Shown: positions 1 through 9,053, numbered from the stretch's first letter. The stretch: 64,000 nucleotides of DNA from DAOTWP01 sp034435675 (GCA_034435675.1 DAOTWP010000035.1:1-64000), one strand, 5' to 3'. Translations and numbers: made by a program. Notes: a model not told the origin generated them from the sequence alone.

Positions 1-1186
1 AAACAAAATGCGCCCCTGCCCGCAGGGCACGATCCAATGCTGCGCCTGCCAGCAGTGCCAGCGGCGGCAGCAGCGGCAGCCAGTGATAGTCGTAGAATTT
101 TGCCTGCAACACCAGCACGAAGATCGCACTGAGCAGCCACAGCCAGACAAAACCATTCGGGCGCACCAGCACGGCAACAACCACCGTGCGCAGCGCCAGC
201 GGTAGGGAGCGCTGACCATCTGCCGCACCATCATCGGGCTGCGGTTCACTTTCGAGCGCTGTCGGGGCTGCTGCGGGAACAGGCGGGTTCATGCTGCGCT
301 GCTGAAGCAGGCGTCTGCCCCAGATGACCAGCCACAGGGCGGTCAGCACAAACAACAGCCCCCAGTGACTCCAGCGGAAGCCCAGCGATGTGCTGAGCAG
401 TCCAAAAAACTCATCTGCGTTAAACGTCAGCAGCGTGTAGCCAGTGGTCACGCGCGCGCTTTCGATCAGCGCGGGCAGCGCGCCGAGCGCCGCCATGACC
501 AGCAGCCCACCACCGCCCACCAGCAGCCCGCCCGCCGCGAACGACAGCCCTAACGGCAGCCACGCCCGCCGCAGCGGCGACCCCGGCGTAATCACACCGG
601 GCAGCAGCAGCGCGCCGATGATGAAGGCGGCGATAATCAGCACGAAAGGATACTTGAACCACAGCACCAGCGCCGCCAGCGCGCCAAAGGCAAACGCCCA
701 CAGCCTGCCCCGCCAGCGGTGTGCGGCATTGTCCGCTGCCTTGAAGGCGCACACAGGCGCGAGGACCATTGGCAGCAGGGCGATACCGTCATTCTGCGTC
801 AGTGTCCAGAAGGTTTCCGTGAAGTAGAAGGTCGCAAAAATCACCAGCGCGAACAAACCTGCCCGGCGTGTCGCAATGCGCGTGCCCAGCCAGTACAGCG
901 CCACACAGATCACCGGTATAATCAGCAGGTCAATTGCCCGCAGCGCTTCGGTGGTGCGCCCAAAGACTGCCATCGCCAGTGAATAGGTATAAAACACGGC
1001 AGGGGGTTTGGGGTTCCACAGGTCAACATAGGGCACACGCCCATCCAGCAGCCCGCGTCCAATCGTGGCGAATTCGCCCTGATCGCGCCCCAGCGGATAG
1101 GACAACACCGGCAGCGCCAGCAAAATGATGATGCCTACCAGCGCCGCCAGGAGCAGCGCTTCGCGTCGTGTTAAATGTGGTCGCAT
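1..1186 (-). CDS. Membrane glycosyltransferase, GT39/ArnT-like (partial)
   Basis: The frame is open from an ATG at 1186 to the window edge (395 codons), so the C-terminus is missing. It encodes a polytopic membrane protein with about eight hydrophobic helices. A hydrophobic helix at residues 11-30 is followed by a loop carrying an acidic DQGE motif and a conserved-looking WNPKPP stretch. This layout is known from the GT39/GT83 (PMT/ArnT) superfamily, which transfers sugars from polyprenyl-phosphate donors on the outer face of the membrane. A Pro/Ala/Glu-rich linker separates later helices. It starts 23 bp after the barstar-like gene and is probably cotranscribed with it. The acceptor is unknown. 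No strong Shine-Dalgarno sequence is visible, so the start is likely but not certain. Confidence 0.8.
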   Translation of the reverse strand, partial: MRPHLTRREALLLAALVGIIILLALPVLSYPLGRDQGEFATIGRGLLDGRVPYVDLWNPKPPAVFYTYSLAMAVFGRTTEALRAIDLLIIPVICVALYWLGTRIATRRAGLFALVIFATFYFTETFWTLTQNDGIALLPMVLAPVCAFKAADNAAHRWRGRLWAFAFGALAALVLWFKYPFVLIIAAFIIGALLLPGVITPGSPLRRAWLPLGLSFAAGGLLVGGGGLLVMAALGALPALIESARVTTGYTLLTFNADEFFGLLSTSLGFRWSHWGLLFVLTALWLVIWGRRLLQQRSMNPPVPAAAPTALESEPQPDDGAADGQRSLPLALRTVVVAVLVRPNGFVWLWLLSAIFVLVLQAKFYDYHWLPLLPPLALLAGAALDRALRAGAHFV

Positions 1187-1209
1187 GGCGAACCGTGTCT
1201 TCTGGCGGC

Positions 1210-1806
1210 TCAACCGCCTTGCAGGGATGTCAATAAAGCGCCAAGTTGGGTGAGGATAAACAGCAGCAGCAGCATGGTAGCCACAATGATGACGCCAATT
1301 CCAGTCAGCCAGATCAGGCTGCTGGGCGCAAAAAAGCGCAATCCCTCAACCGTTTCGAGGGTATCCGGACTGCGCAGCAGCACGTACACGGGCTTGCCCT
1401 GGCGCTGCCATGCGCGCGCTGTCGCCCGCAGTGCCAGCAGCAGACTGCCAAAGTTCTGCCGGTCGCCTTCAAAGAAATACTGGTACTGGTCGAACAGCAG
1501 CAGCCAGCCCGGCGCATCAGGCGTATCTGCTGCCGTGTCCAGGCAGCTCCTAAAGGCTTGCAAACTGCTCTCGCAGGCTTCCGGCAGATTCAGCGCGGCA
1601 GGCGCATAGCGCAGAAACTGCTGCATGTTGCGTATACGGTTCCCATCCAGCGCGAAGCCCAACATACCAGCATCTGTCGCCGCCTGCATAATCTGTTCGG
1701 CACTGTTGTCCAGCCCCAGCAGATAGACCCCCGATTTTGGACTGCGGGTCAGAAATTCCTGCAATACTTCAGATGATGTGGTCATTGAAACGGTCGATTC
1801 TGACAT
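1210..1806 (-). CDS. Membrane-anchored barstar-like protein
   Basis: 198 residues. The cytosolic part (about residues 20-150) has the barstar layout: a short beta strand, an LDGNRI turn, a helical stretch with FLRYAPAALNLPEA, a central LQAFRSCLDT helix, then WLLLFDQ and a late PVYVLLRS strand. Barstar family proteins bind and inhibit RNases, but many family members have no known target. Unusually, a hydrophobic helix follows at about residues 163-187, which would tether the domain to the membrane. The ATG at 1806 sits 2 bp after the stop of the upstream gene, so the longer in-frame extension is unlikely. No barnase-like RNase gene is seen nearby. The barstar assignment rests on reading the pattern by eye. 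Confidence 0.6.
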   Translation of the reverse strand: MSESTVSMTTSSEVLQEFLTRSPKSGVYLLGLDNSAEQIMQAATDAGMLGFALDGNRIRNMQQFLRYAPAALNLPEACESSLQAFRSCLDTAADTPDAPGWLLLFDQYQYFFEGDRQNFGSLLLALRATARAWQRQGKPVYVLLRSPDTLETVEGLRFFAPSSLIWLTGIGVIIVATMLLLLFILTQLGALLTSLQGG

Positions 1807-1808
1807 AC

Positions 1809-2123
1809 TCAAAGCACCCCCGCAATCCGTGCCAGTGTCAGTGCGACGGCAAGCGACGCCAGCAGCAGCGCCCACGCCACCATGCGCCCATTCTCACGTC
1901 CGGGGTCAATCGCCTTTTCTTCAATTGTCACCTTGCCTACAAGATCAACATAAAAATCAATATTCGTGCGCCCGCGTGTCAGGCGTGCCATATAATCGTG
2001 CTGCGAAACGACCGCCCACCCGTTCAGCTCGTCCGCCCAGTTTTCGCCCAGGCGTTCACGAATGGCGGCGTGCAGCAGTTCACGCGCCCGATCAGGCGCA
2101 ATTGGTTCCGGTGCATCGGTCAT
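1809..2123 (-). CDS. Small membrane protein of unknown function
   Basis: 104 residues. A charged N-terminal domain of about 75 residues is followed by one transmembrane helix near residues 81-100, so it would be a tail-anchored or C-in protein. I do not recognise a family. It is immediately upstream of the barstar-like gene (2 bp gap), and both proteins carry a C-terminal membrane helix, which suggests joint function. The frame begins with an ATG at 2123. Confidence 0.6.
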   Translation of the reverse strand: MTDAPEPIAPDRARELLHAAIRERLGENWADELNGWAVVSQHDYMARLTRGRTNIDFYVDLVGKVTIEEKAIDPGRENGRMVAWALLLASLAVALTLARIAGVL

Positions 2124-2335
2124 GACTCGCGCTGCCTCTTTACTGGCATCCAGCGATCAGCATGGCGCAAGGCTGCGCCGCGCTCATTATACGCGCTGCC
2201 CTGTCTGGCGTACACCCGTTTCAGTGCGGCGTGTTCCGCGCGGCAGTTCGTCTTGGCAGCGCACCGCAATCCCCGGCAAAGGGAGTACTCCCCTGGTCCG
2301 GAAAAAACGGCTCAGGAATAGCTTTTCAGGCTGCT
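2124..2335. other. Intergenic region with a short palindrome and a repeated 13-mer
   Basis: No gene is supported here. It contains the 12-bp palindrome GGGAGTACTCCC at 2281-2292. It also contains the 13-mer CCCCTGGTCCGGA at 2290-2302, which recurs at 4082-4094 on the other side of the SGNH gene. Confidence 0.4.
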
Positions 2336-3814
2336 TCAGGGCAGTGCCAGCCCGGCGTCATTGAACAGCCAGTCGCTGAGGCGGGTTGCCACCAGCGCGT
2401 GCCCGTCAGGCGTGAAATGTCCATCCAACGCAAAATACAGGCGGGCACTGGGTGAGTTAGTCGCAACCCAGCCGCGCATAGCGCCGGTCAGGTCAAGCGT
2501 GGCGATGCCCTCAGCCTGGAGTGTGCTGCTCAGGCGTGTGGCGGGCAGCGTGGGGTCAAGCCCATCCAGCAGCGGCGTATACTGCGTTACGAGTGCCTCC
2601 CAATCGCCGCGCTGCACCGCGCGCCGATCCGGGATAATCGCTACCGCGAACTGTGACCCCTGCGCTTCAACCAGGTCGCGCAGTTGCCGGATCAGCGCAT
2701 CGGTCAGCGCCCAGGCATCCTCCCAATAGGACTCGCCGGGATATGTGGGACTCTGCGCCAGATACAGCCCCATCTCAACCGGGTATTCAAGCTGGTACGG
2801 CGACTGCGTTAGAACCGCAGGGGCAGGCGGCGGGCGGTATTCCGGGGCGGGACTGTTCGCTGTCTGCTGGGTGGTCAGCCACGCCCACGCGGGCGAGTCG
2901 GGATACAGCGCCGGGTCGAACGGGGCGATCCCCGGCTTGCCGTGCAGCAGCAGATCGCCGCTGTCATCCAGCGTGAAAAAGGCGCGGTTCAGGCGGTAGC
3001 TGTAGCGCAGTTGTTCGAGGTTGATTTCGTTATCCTGAATATCGTTGCCCGTGTACGCCATCAACAGCACCAGATCGGGCTGGAACTGCCAGCCCAGCGC
3101 TGCATAAACCAGCAGCTCGCTGTCTGTGCCATAGGCGTGAATGCCCATGTTGATCACTTCTACCGGTCGGCTGGTGGCGCTGGTGAGCTGCTGTTCAAGC
3201 AGATACGGGAAACCGCTTTCCAGCGGCACTTCCCAGCCCTGCGGAAACGAATCACCCAATATGAGGATCCGGTAGACGCCGACGGGTTTTTCCAGCGTCA
3301 GCAGGGTATCGCGCAGCCCATAGTTGTTGTGGCTGAAGGTCTGCTCTGGGAATTCTTCGCCCCCCCATGTTACAGTGCGGCATGGCGGGTGATAACCATC
3401 CACCAGCCCGTTGACATAGTACAGCCAGTCCTGCGGTGCCGCTGCCAGCTGGCATGCGCCGCTGACGGTGGGCAGCAGCGGGGAGCGCTGCACAGCGGTG
3501 GACACCGCTGCGCCGGAGCCGCTGACGACCACCAGCGCGACTACCAGCACAATTGCCAGCCCGATACCGACGAGCACCAGCGCGAGGTTGAGCACCCATA
3601 GCGGCAGCGCTGCTGGCGCGGGAGGGGTGGAGGTGGGCGCTTCCAGGGCAGTTTCGGCAGGGGCGTCTATAACCGGTGTGGCGGTGGGCAGCATGCGGTG
3701 TGGGGCGCGCTGCGGGGTACGGCGCAGTTCGCGGGCGACAAACACCACAACCCCGGCTGTAGCAGCAGCGCCGGCAGCAAGCAGCAGCCAGTATTGGGCA
3801 GCGGAACGTTTCAT
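2336..3814 (-). CDS. Membrane-anchored SGNH/GDSL-fold hydrolase
   Basis: 492 residues. Two hydrophobic helices (about 6-27 and 72-97) flank a Pro/Thr/Ala-rich linker. The extracytoplasmic catalytic domain carries the SGNH blocks: ILGDSFPQGW (Ser nucleophile near residue 188), a TGNDIQDN block with the oxyanion Asn, and DGHFTPDGH near the C-terminus providing Asp and His. Relatives are esterases or O-acyltransferases acting on polysaccharides and envelope glycans; the substrate here is unknown. The start at 3814 is preferred over an upstream ATG because AGGGGA lies about 10 nt before it. A second membrane SGNH gene is at 44,064-45,077. Confidence 0.85.
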   Translation of the reverse strand: MKRSAAQYWLLLAAGAAATAGVVVFVARELRRTPQRAPHRMLPTATPVIDAPAETALEAPTSTPPAPAALPLWVLNLALVLVGIGLAIVLVVALVVVSGSGAAVSTAVQRSPLLPTVSGACQLAAAPQDWLYYVNGLVDGYHPPCRTVTWGGEEFPEQTFSHNNYGLRDTLLTLEKPVGVYRILILGDSFPQGWEVPLESGFPYLLEQQLTSATSRPVEVINMGIHAYGTDSELLVYAALGWQFQPDLVLLMAYTGNDIQDNEINLEQLRYSYRLNRAFFTLDDSGDLLLHGKPGIAPFDPALYPDSPAWAWLTTQQTANSPAPEYRPPPAPAVLTQSPYQLEYPVEMGLYLAQSPTYPGESYWEDAWALTDALIRQLRDLVEAQGSQFAVAIIPDRRAVQRGDWEALVTQYTPLLDGLDPTLPATRLSSTLQAEGIATLDLTGAMRGWVATNSPSARLYFALDGHFTPDGHALVATRLSDWLFNDAGLALP

Positions 3815-3888
3815 CGGCAATTTTTCCCCTGATTGCATCAGATCACCCCGTGAGTCCAGCATGTTCCCAAAATGAACACGCCCGGTGA

Positions 3889-4089
3889 ACCAGGGGCTTA
3901 TGCAGATTAAGGATTAAGTCCAACAACACATCGGGCGGATAGATGGCTTAAACGCCAGACGTAGCCATCCGTACCCTACAAAGGGTGCTGCGCAGGCGAG
4001 GATTAACGCGGCGGAATTACCCGCCAGCACGTATATCCTCCCAAGAAACCATTGTCCGCTTATTTTCTTAAAAAGCATAAGCCCCTGGT
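3889..4089. repeat. 15-bp inverted repeat enclosing about 170 bp of non-coding DNA
   Basis: ACCAGGGGCTTATGC at 3889-3903 reappears as its exact reverse complement at 4075-4089. The enclosed DNA has no convincing gene. The arrangement resembles a small MITE-like or REP-like unit, but no target-site duplication is evident. Confidence 0.5.
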
Positions 4090-4109
4090 CCGGATTTGTG
4101 AATAGACAC

Positions 4110-5522
4110 CTAGCGGATTTGGAACTCCGCCGAGAAGGGACCAATCAGCCCGCTGCCGTCTCGCGCGGCGATAGCCACCGCCGTATAACGTTCGGGCACA
4201 AATCCGTCCCAATCCACACTGTTCTGCGTAACCTCGATGACCTGCGACTGGTACATCAGCGCATTCGGGGGCAGCAGCGCCACGACATAACCGGTTGCGC
4301 CGGGAACTGGTTCCCAGATCAGTGTGCGCGTGCCATCGCCGTTGTCGCGCAGGCTGATGTAATCCGCTGAGGGCGGGCGCAGCCCGTTCGCCAGCACATG
4401 CGTGATCGCCAGCACAGAGCGCGTTGTGCGTACCAGATAGGCAGGCTGGATGTCATCAATCGTGTCGCGGTCATTGTTCTGGCGGCGCTGGTCATCTTCC
4501 GCTTCCATGACACGCACCGCTGCGATGCCTGCATCGCTAAAGGACTGATGATCGCCGTAACGCCCTTCACGGTCCAACGAGTCGTTGACGATTAACTGCA
4601 TATTCGGCGTGTACTGCTGCGCGATGAAGGTCAGGTTGCGCGCCATCTGCCGCGATGGCGAGTCATTGGGTCCGGCAGAAAAGAGGCGCATCTGCCAGTC
4701 ATTGATCGAGCCGTCGGTGCGCGTCTGGCTGCCGATGGTGTCCACATTAATCATGGCATTAACGCCAATGCCAGAGGGGTCAAAAGGACGCAAATAGTTG
4801 TTGACCAGCGCCCGGCTGCCCTGCCTGCCGACTTCCTCCGCCGAAAACGCAACAAACATTACGGTCGCGCGGGGGGGATGCAGACTCAGGATGCGCGCGA
4901 TTTCCAGCAGCGCCGCCACCCCGGAACCATTGTCATTCGCGCCGGGGGTGTATTCGAGGCTGCGTGCATAGGACTGCGAAATACTGTCATAGTGTGCGCC
5001 GAGCAGAATCGTGCCGGCGCCGACTTCCGTGCCTTGCAGCACACCAACCACGTTCCACTGCTGAGAGATGACCCCTTCCACCGTAAGATCGAACGGCTGC
5101 TCAAAGACATAGAGCCGACCGCCGGACTGCTGGCTAATCGCGTCAAATTGTGACCGAATATAGGTGCGCGCGGCACCAATGCCGAAGTCTTCACGATCCT
5201 GCGGGGAATTGACATGCCGCGAGCCAACGCCGACCAGAGCGTCCACATGAATCATCAGCCGGTCGCCATCCACCTGATTGAGCAGATTCGCCATATCAAT
5301 ATCAGCCGGCAGCGAACCGGCAACCGGTACAGCCGGACCCCCAAAACCACCGGCGGACTGCCCGGCAGGCGTAACATAGCCAAAGGTTGCCTGTGGCGGC
5401 GGCGGTGCCGTTTCACGCGGCAGCAGCTGCGGGACGGGGGTTGCTTCGCCGCCCAGATTACATGCCAGCGCCACCAGCCCGAACCACAACGCCAGCAGCG
5501 GAAGTCTGAATTTACGCTGCAT
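4110..5522 (-). CDS. M28-family zinc aminopeptidase, lipoprotein
   Basis: 470 residues. The N-terminus is a signal peptide ending in a lipobox-like ALAC, then a Pro-rich linker, so the enzyme should be anchored outside the cell membrane. The M28 metallopeptidase ligands are all visible: GAHYDS (His), GANDNGSG (bridging Asp), FSAEEVG (catalytic and metal Glu), NVDTIG (Asp) and GDHQSFSD (His). After the peptidase domain a beta-rich segment of about 85 residues ends the protein and looks like a fibronectin-III-type module. M28 enzymes release N-terminal amino acids using two zinc ions. The ATG at 5522 is preferred to a TTG three codons upstream because GAGGG lies about 10 nt before it. Confidence 0.9.
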   Translation of the reverse strand: MQRKFRLPLLALWFGLVALACNLGGEATPVPQLLPRETAPPPPQATFGYVTPAGQSAGGFGGPAVPVAGSLPADIDMANLLNQVDGDRLMIHVDALVGVGSRHVNSPQDREDFGIGAARTYIRSQFDAISQQSGGRLYVFEQPFDLTVEGVISQQWNVVGVLQGTEVGAGTILLGAHYDSISQSYARSLEYTPGANDNGSGVAALLEIARILSLHPPRATVMFVAFSAEEVGRQGSRALVNNYLRPFDPSGIGVNAMINVDTIGSQTRTDGSINDWQMRLFSAGPNDSPSRQMARNLTFIAQQYTPNMQLIVNDSLDREGRYGDHQSFSDAGIAAVRVMEAEDDQRRQNNDRDTIDDIQPAYLVRTTRSVLAITHVLANGLRPPSADYISLRDNGDGTRTLIWEPVPGATGYVVALLPPNALMYQSQVIEVTQNSVDWDGFVPERYTAVAIAARDGSGLIGPFSAEFQIR

Positions 5523-5698
5523 ATGCCCCAACCCTCATCACTTAGCTGATCACTGATACCTGCTATTCTACGCGATTCCACGCTCAACAGTATATCCCGG
5601 CACCCAATCGTTGAGCAGTCAGTGCCTGACAGGCAGGGGGCGCAAGACAGTCCAGCGTGTTGGGTTCGCAGCAGGGGGATGCTTGATGACAGACCACT

Positions 5699-5720
5699 TG
5701 TACGGATGTGGCTCCGTACA
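5699..5720. terminator. Hairpin downstream of the kinase gene
   Basis: Arms TGTACGG (5699-5705) and CCGTACA (5714-5720) form a 7-bp stem with an 8-nt loop, about 40 bp beyond the kinase stop codon. There is no T-tract, so termination is only a possibility. Confidence 0.3.
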
Positions 5721-5761
5721 GGCAATCTGTCACTCATGTTGACTTCGCTTCTACAGCAGCC

Positions 5762-7381
5762 TCAACCGGAACTGCCCAGTTTCGACCAGTTCACCGTACA
5801 GGTGTTGCTGCCACCGCGGGCAACAGCATTGCAGGTGCCCAGGCGTATATCGCCATCGAAGATGCTGAACTGCGCGCTGCCACTTGCCGTGTACCAGAAC
5901 AGGCTGTCAAACGGCAGGGTGGTTGAACTGTGAACCGATGTGCAGTTCGCCGGCGAATTGGGCGGTGTCATGCCCTGGCGTACAATCCGCACACATTCGC
6001 CAGGCGGAATGATTTGCTGCGGGATATTTAATCCTCGGCTGGTGAAGGTTTGATCATCGCGGATGAAGCGCAGCGTTTCGACCAACAGTTCACTGGAACT
6101 GGGGTTGATGATAAATAATGAGTTCGCTTCGTAGATGAACTGTACGATGACTTCACCGGCTTCTGTGGTGGCGCCTGCTGGTGGATTAACCCCGTTAGCA
6201 CTCACATCCTGGGTGCCGTTGCTCTGTTGTGTGCTTTCTGTCGTGCCTATGGTGCCGCCGTTGCCTGCAGATGCTGCCAGCACGGCGACCACCGCCACCA
6301 GAATGACTAACCCACCAACAAGGGGGAAGGCAACTCCCCGGCGTTTGCGTGGCTGCTTTGCCTTCTGCAAGCTGTCCGCTCTGGGCGGCGTGGTGCGATC
6401 ATCCTTCATGACCGACTGCCCAGACTTCGAAGCGGCAGACCGGTTGCGTTTGGGGGTCACGTCCATGCTGCTCTTCAGTGCCGCTGCAACCCCCTCGCGC
6501 AGGGGTTCCGAAGGCGTTGGCGCAGTATTGACAATGCCAAAACCACTGCGCAGCACCTCAACAAATGCTGTCGCCGAGTTATGCCGTTTCTCCGGTTCTT
6601 TTTCGAGCGCGCGCAGCAGTTCTTTTTCGACTGCTGCTGGAATCCTGGGGTTAATGCTGCGTGGCTTGGGCGGCGGGTCGCTTACATGACTCAGCGCGAT
6701 CTCCATCGGGGTATCGCCTGTGAACGGGGTTTGTCCGGTGAACAATTCGTAAGCCACAACTGCCAGTGAGTAGATGTCGCTTTGCGGCACTGCCTTTTCA
6801 GACGCAATCGCCTGTTCGGGCGCAATGTAGCGCGGGGTGCCAAACGCGGTGCCCATCGTCTTATCCACCGACTCCGCCAGCACCAACCCGAAATCGGTCA
6901 GGATAGCCCGGTCGTTTTCTTCGGAAATCAGGATATTGGAGGGCTTGACGTCGCGGTGAATGACCCCCTTCTGGTGTGCATGGTCGAGCGCGCTGGCAAC
7001 TTGTTCCAGGATGCGCAGCGCCCGCCGCGTATCCAGCAGGCGGTTGTGTTCCGCTGCCGTACTCAGTTCCGAAGCAAGATCGTGTCCTTCGACATACTTC
7101 ATCGCCAGGAAATAGACGCCATCCTGTTCGCGGAACTGGTAAATCGGGATGATATTTTCATGATCAAGCGCGGCAATAGCTTTTGCCTCGCGCTCGAAGC
7201 GCCGTGCAAGCTGTTTGTCAGGGTCAGGTTGGTCTTGCAGCAGCACCTTTACGGCTGCCTTGCGTCCCAGGTTCGCATCTTCTGCCTGGTAGATACGCGC
7301 CATCCCGCCTGTTGCCAGCACGCCAGTGAGTTTATAATCGCCTAGCTGTTTGCCGACCAGTTGGTCTTTCTTCTTTGCCAC
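5762..7381 (-). CDS. Membrane Hanks-type Ser/Thr protein kinase
   Basis: 539 residues. The kinase domain covers about residues 13-280 with a glycine loop (ATGGMARIY), catalytic Lys in AAVKVL, HRDVKPSN catalytic loop, DFGL metal-binding motif and APEQ activation segment. A basic juxtamembrane stretch leads to one membrane helix near 352-372. About 165 extracytoplasmic residues follow, with paired cysteines and no PASTA repeats, so the ligand-sensing part is novel or unassigned. Such kinases phosphorylate FHA-domain partners; FHA genes occur far away at 61,442-62,496, so a link is only a guess. The gene stands alone, followed by a weak hairpin. Confidence 0.93.
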   Translation of the reverse strand: MAKKKDQLVGKQLGDYKLTGVLATGGMARIYQAEDANLGRKAAVKVLLQDQPDPDKQLARRFEREAKAIAALDHENIIPIYQFREQDGVYFLAMKYVEGHDLASELSTAAEHNRLLDTRRALRILEQVASALDHAHQKGVIHRDVKPSNILISEENDRAILTDFGLVLAESVDKTMGTAFGTPRYIAPEQAIASEKAVPQSDIYSLAVVAYELFTGQTPFTGDTPMEIALSHVSDPPPKPRSINPRIPAAVEKELLRALEKEPEKRHNSATAFVEVLRSGFGIVNTAPTPSEPLREGVAAALKSSMDVTPKRNRSAASKSGQSVMKDDRTTPPRADSLQKAKQPRKRRGVAFPLVGGLVILVAVVAVLAASAGNGGTIGTTESTQQSNGTQDVSANGVNPPAGATTEAGEVIVQFIYEANSLFIINPSSSELLVETLRFIRDDQTFTSRGLNIPQQIIPPGECVRIVRQGMTPPNSPANCTSVHSSTTLPFDSLFWYTASGSAQFSIFDGDIRLGTCNAVARGGSNTCTVNWSKLGSSG

Positions 7382-7550
7382 ACGCGCAGTCCTCTTGCCT
7401 TTCGGAATGGAGGGGCAATGGGGCAGTGATCTCCCATTCCCCTAAATTAACCAAACGCTACCGCTGATGGGCGGAACAAAACGCAGAGGCGATACCGCAG
7501 AAGTGAGGCAGCGCGCACCGGACTGAACTGAACTAGTGCCGAGTCATGCG

Positions 7551-8741
7551 CTACGACTTTAGCAATCCGATAGCATTTGCTTCGTCCCAGGACAATTTCT
7601 TGCCATCCTGCTGGTTTTCTTGCGCTAGTTTCGCCAAATTTTCGGGGTCGAACAAATCACCCAGATCCGACTCATCAATATCGGACAGGCGCTCAAAAAT
7701 GCTCTCATCAAGGTCGGCAATCGGCTGTAATCTGACCGGCTCCGGCTCTTCGACCACTGGCTCGGCGAAGATTGCTGCTTTTTCGAGCGGGGTCACGTCT
7801 TCGGCGACGATCTTCACTTCTTTGGTGGCGCGCTTCTCTGCTTTGCGCCCTGCCTTGCGGGTTTTCTCTTCTTCATCAATATCCGGCGGCGCGATAATGA
7901 AGGCAGACGCGCCAATGATGCCGATTAAGTCTTCGCATGCCTTACGCCCGTAGCGGTTGACCGCGCCGAACTGCCGCGCGCCAATTTCACCATCAAAGAC
8001 AAGGCACATAAAATGGTGCAGCCCGGCAGACAGAACAAAGACATCGTAATCTTGCCCATCAAAGTATTGCAGCGCCGAGCCTTGCCCGCCGACCATTTCT
8101 TTCATCTGGATGATGGTGGACATAATCGGCAGCAGCGCATTGGTCATCTTTTCAAGGTTCATTGAACTCGTCGCGCCCTGTGCCAGCAGCACCTGTCCGT
8201 CACGACTGGCGAGCACAATCGCCATCGCGGGCAGGTCGCGCAGCAACCCATCGGTCACAGCGCGCGCTTTCTGCACATCCAGCGTCGGGATGGGACCCAT
8301 ATCTGCTGTGCCGACGCTGCCCACCCCGGCAGGGACAGCATACATGGCATGGTGCATATCTTCGCCATCCAGCCCCGCTAGCAGCACGCGCACAAACTGC
8401 TGAATGTCAACCGGACGACTCATATAGACAAAGGGCGACTCGGCTGTAGTTTCATCATCCAGTTCATCAGGATCATCCAGATCGCCCAGAATGATCAGCC
8501 CGGTTTTTTCAGATAGCTGGCGCACCCGCAGCACCAGTTCCAGCCCGCGCATCGTGGCATCCAACTCCCATGCGCTAATCAGTAGATCCGCGCCCCCACG
8601 CTGCATTTCTTCCAGAGCTTCCGGTCCATTGGGGACATCAACAATCCGTACCGGACGGTCAATCAGGTCAATGGCAGCACGCATAATACGCGCAATCGTC
8701 CCGGTCGGATCTGCGGTGATAACGCGCGGCATAGAAGGCAT
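7551..8741 (-). CDS. Pseudo-receiver plus roadblock/LC7-like regulatory protein
   Basis: 396 residues. Residues 1-125 fold like a response-regulator receiver (RVITADP start, SRPVDI end), but the phosphoacceptor Asp position reads LLISAW and the conserved Lys is Arg, so phosphorylation is unlikely. Residues about 165-285 resemble a roadblock/LC7 domain (AMAIVLASRDGQVLL, then CLVFDGEIGARQFG), a family that binds small Ras-like GTPases. An acidic, Glu-rich tail of about 100 residues ends with a short LSWDEAN motif. The start at 8741 has AGGTGG 8 nt upstream, better than the GTG eight codons earlier. A MglA-like pseudo-GTPase at 52,374-52,928 could be a functional relative. Domain calls are by eye. 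Confidence 0.75.
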   Translation of the reverse strand: MPSMPRVITADPTGTIARIMRAAIDLIDRPVRIVDVPNGPEALEEMQRGGADLLISAWELDATMRGLELVLRVRQLSEKTGLIILGDLDDPDELDDETTAESPFVYMSRPVDIQQFVRVLLAGLDGEDMHHAMYAVPAGVGSVGTADMGPIPTLDVQKARAVTDGLLRDLPAMAIVLASRDGQVLLAQGATSSMNLEKMTNALLPIMSTIIQMKEMVGGQGSALQYFDGQDYDVFVLSAGLHHFMCLVFDGEIGARQFGAVNRYGRKACEDLIGIIGASAFIIAPPDIDEEEKTRKAGRKAEKRATKEVKIVAEDVTPLEKAAIFAEPVVEEPEPVRLQPIADLDESIFERLSDIDESDLGDLFDPENLAKLAQENQQDGKKLSWDEANAIGLLKS

Positions 8742-8808
8742 ACGATTTTCCACCTGACTATTCACTCAACAAATGTCCACCCAACGTGAACAATGGTTCG
8801 TGCTTGCC

Positions 8809-8814
8809 ATTATA
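8809..8814 (-). promoter_or_regulatory. Candidate -10 box of the roadblock gene
   Basis: Read on the minus strand this is a perfect TATAAT, about 70 nt before the ATG at 8741. No convincing -35 box is seen at the usual distance. Confidence 0.35.
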
Positions 8815-8968
8815 CTGCAAAACCACACCGGACATAAACCAACTCGTAACAGGAATTTATGCGAATTTTGCAGGTTGCTCACCATATCTCTAGTATACCG
8901 CAATCCCAGCGTTATCATTGCGCGATGATCTTAATTTTTCTTGAATTCAGCCGGGAAAAAACACAAAA

Positions 8969-8984
8969 GGGGATTTAAATCCCC
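8969..8984. terminator. 16-bp perfect palindrome
   Basis: GGGGATTTAAATCCCC lies 70 bp beyond the stop of the 4-TM gene. It resembles the palindromes at 19,653-19,676 and 57,257-57,282 (G-run, AT core, C-run), so it may be a terminator or a dispersed element. Confidence 0.4.
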
Positions 8985-9053
8985 CCCTGTCTCGCCTCAT
9001 CAAACGCAATAGTGCCGCTATGGGCAGATCGGGACTGCTCAGCGCTTCGCGCC

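Larger units (their letters stand above)
8742..9053. other. Intergenic region upstream of the roadblock gene
   Basis: 312 bp with no credible gene. It holds a candidate -10 box for the roadblock gene and the palindrome GGGGATTTAAATCCCC at 8969-8984, close to the end of the 4-TM protein gene. Confidence 0.5.

Noticed and set aside
3914..4144. 76-codon minus-strand open frame
   Set aside because: It overlaps the end of the M28 gene and lies inside the inverted-repeat unit; no support.
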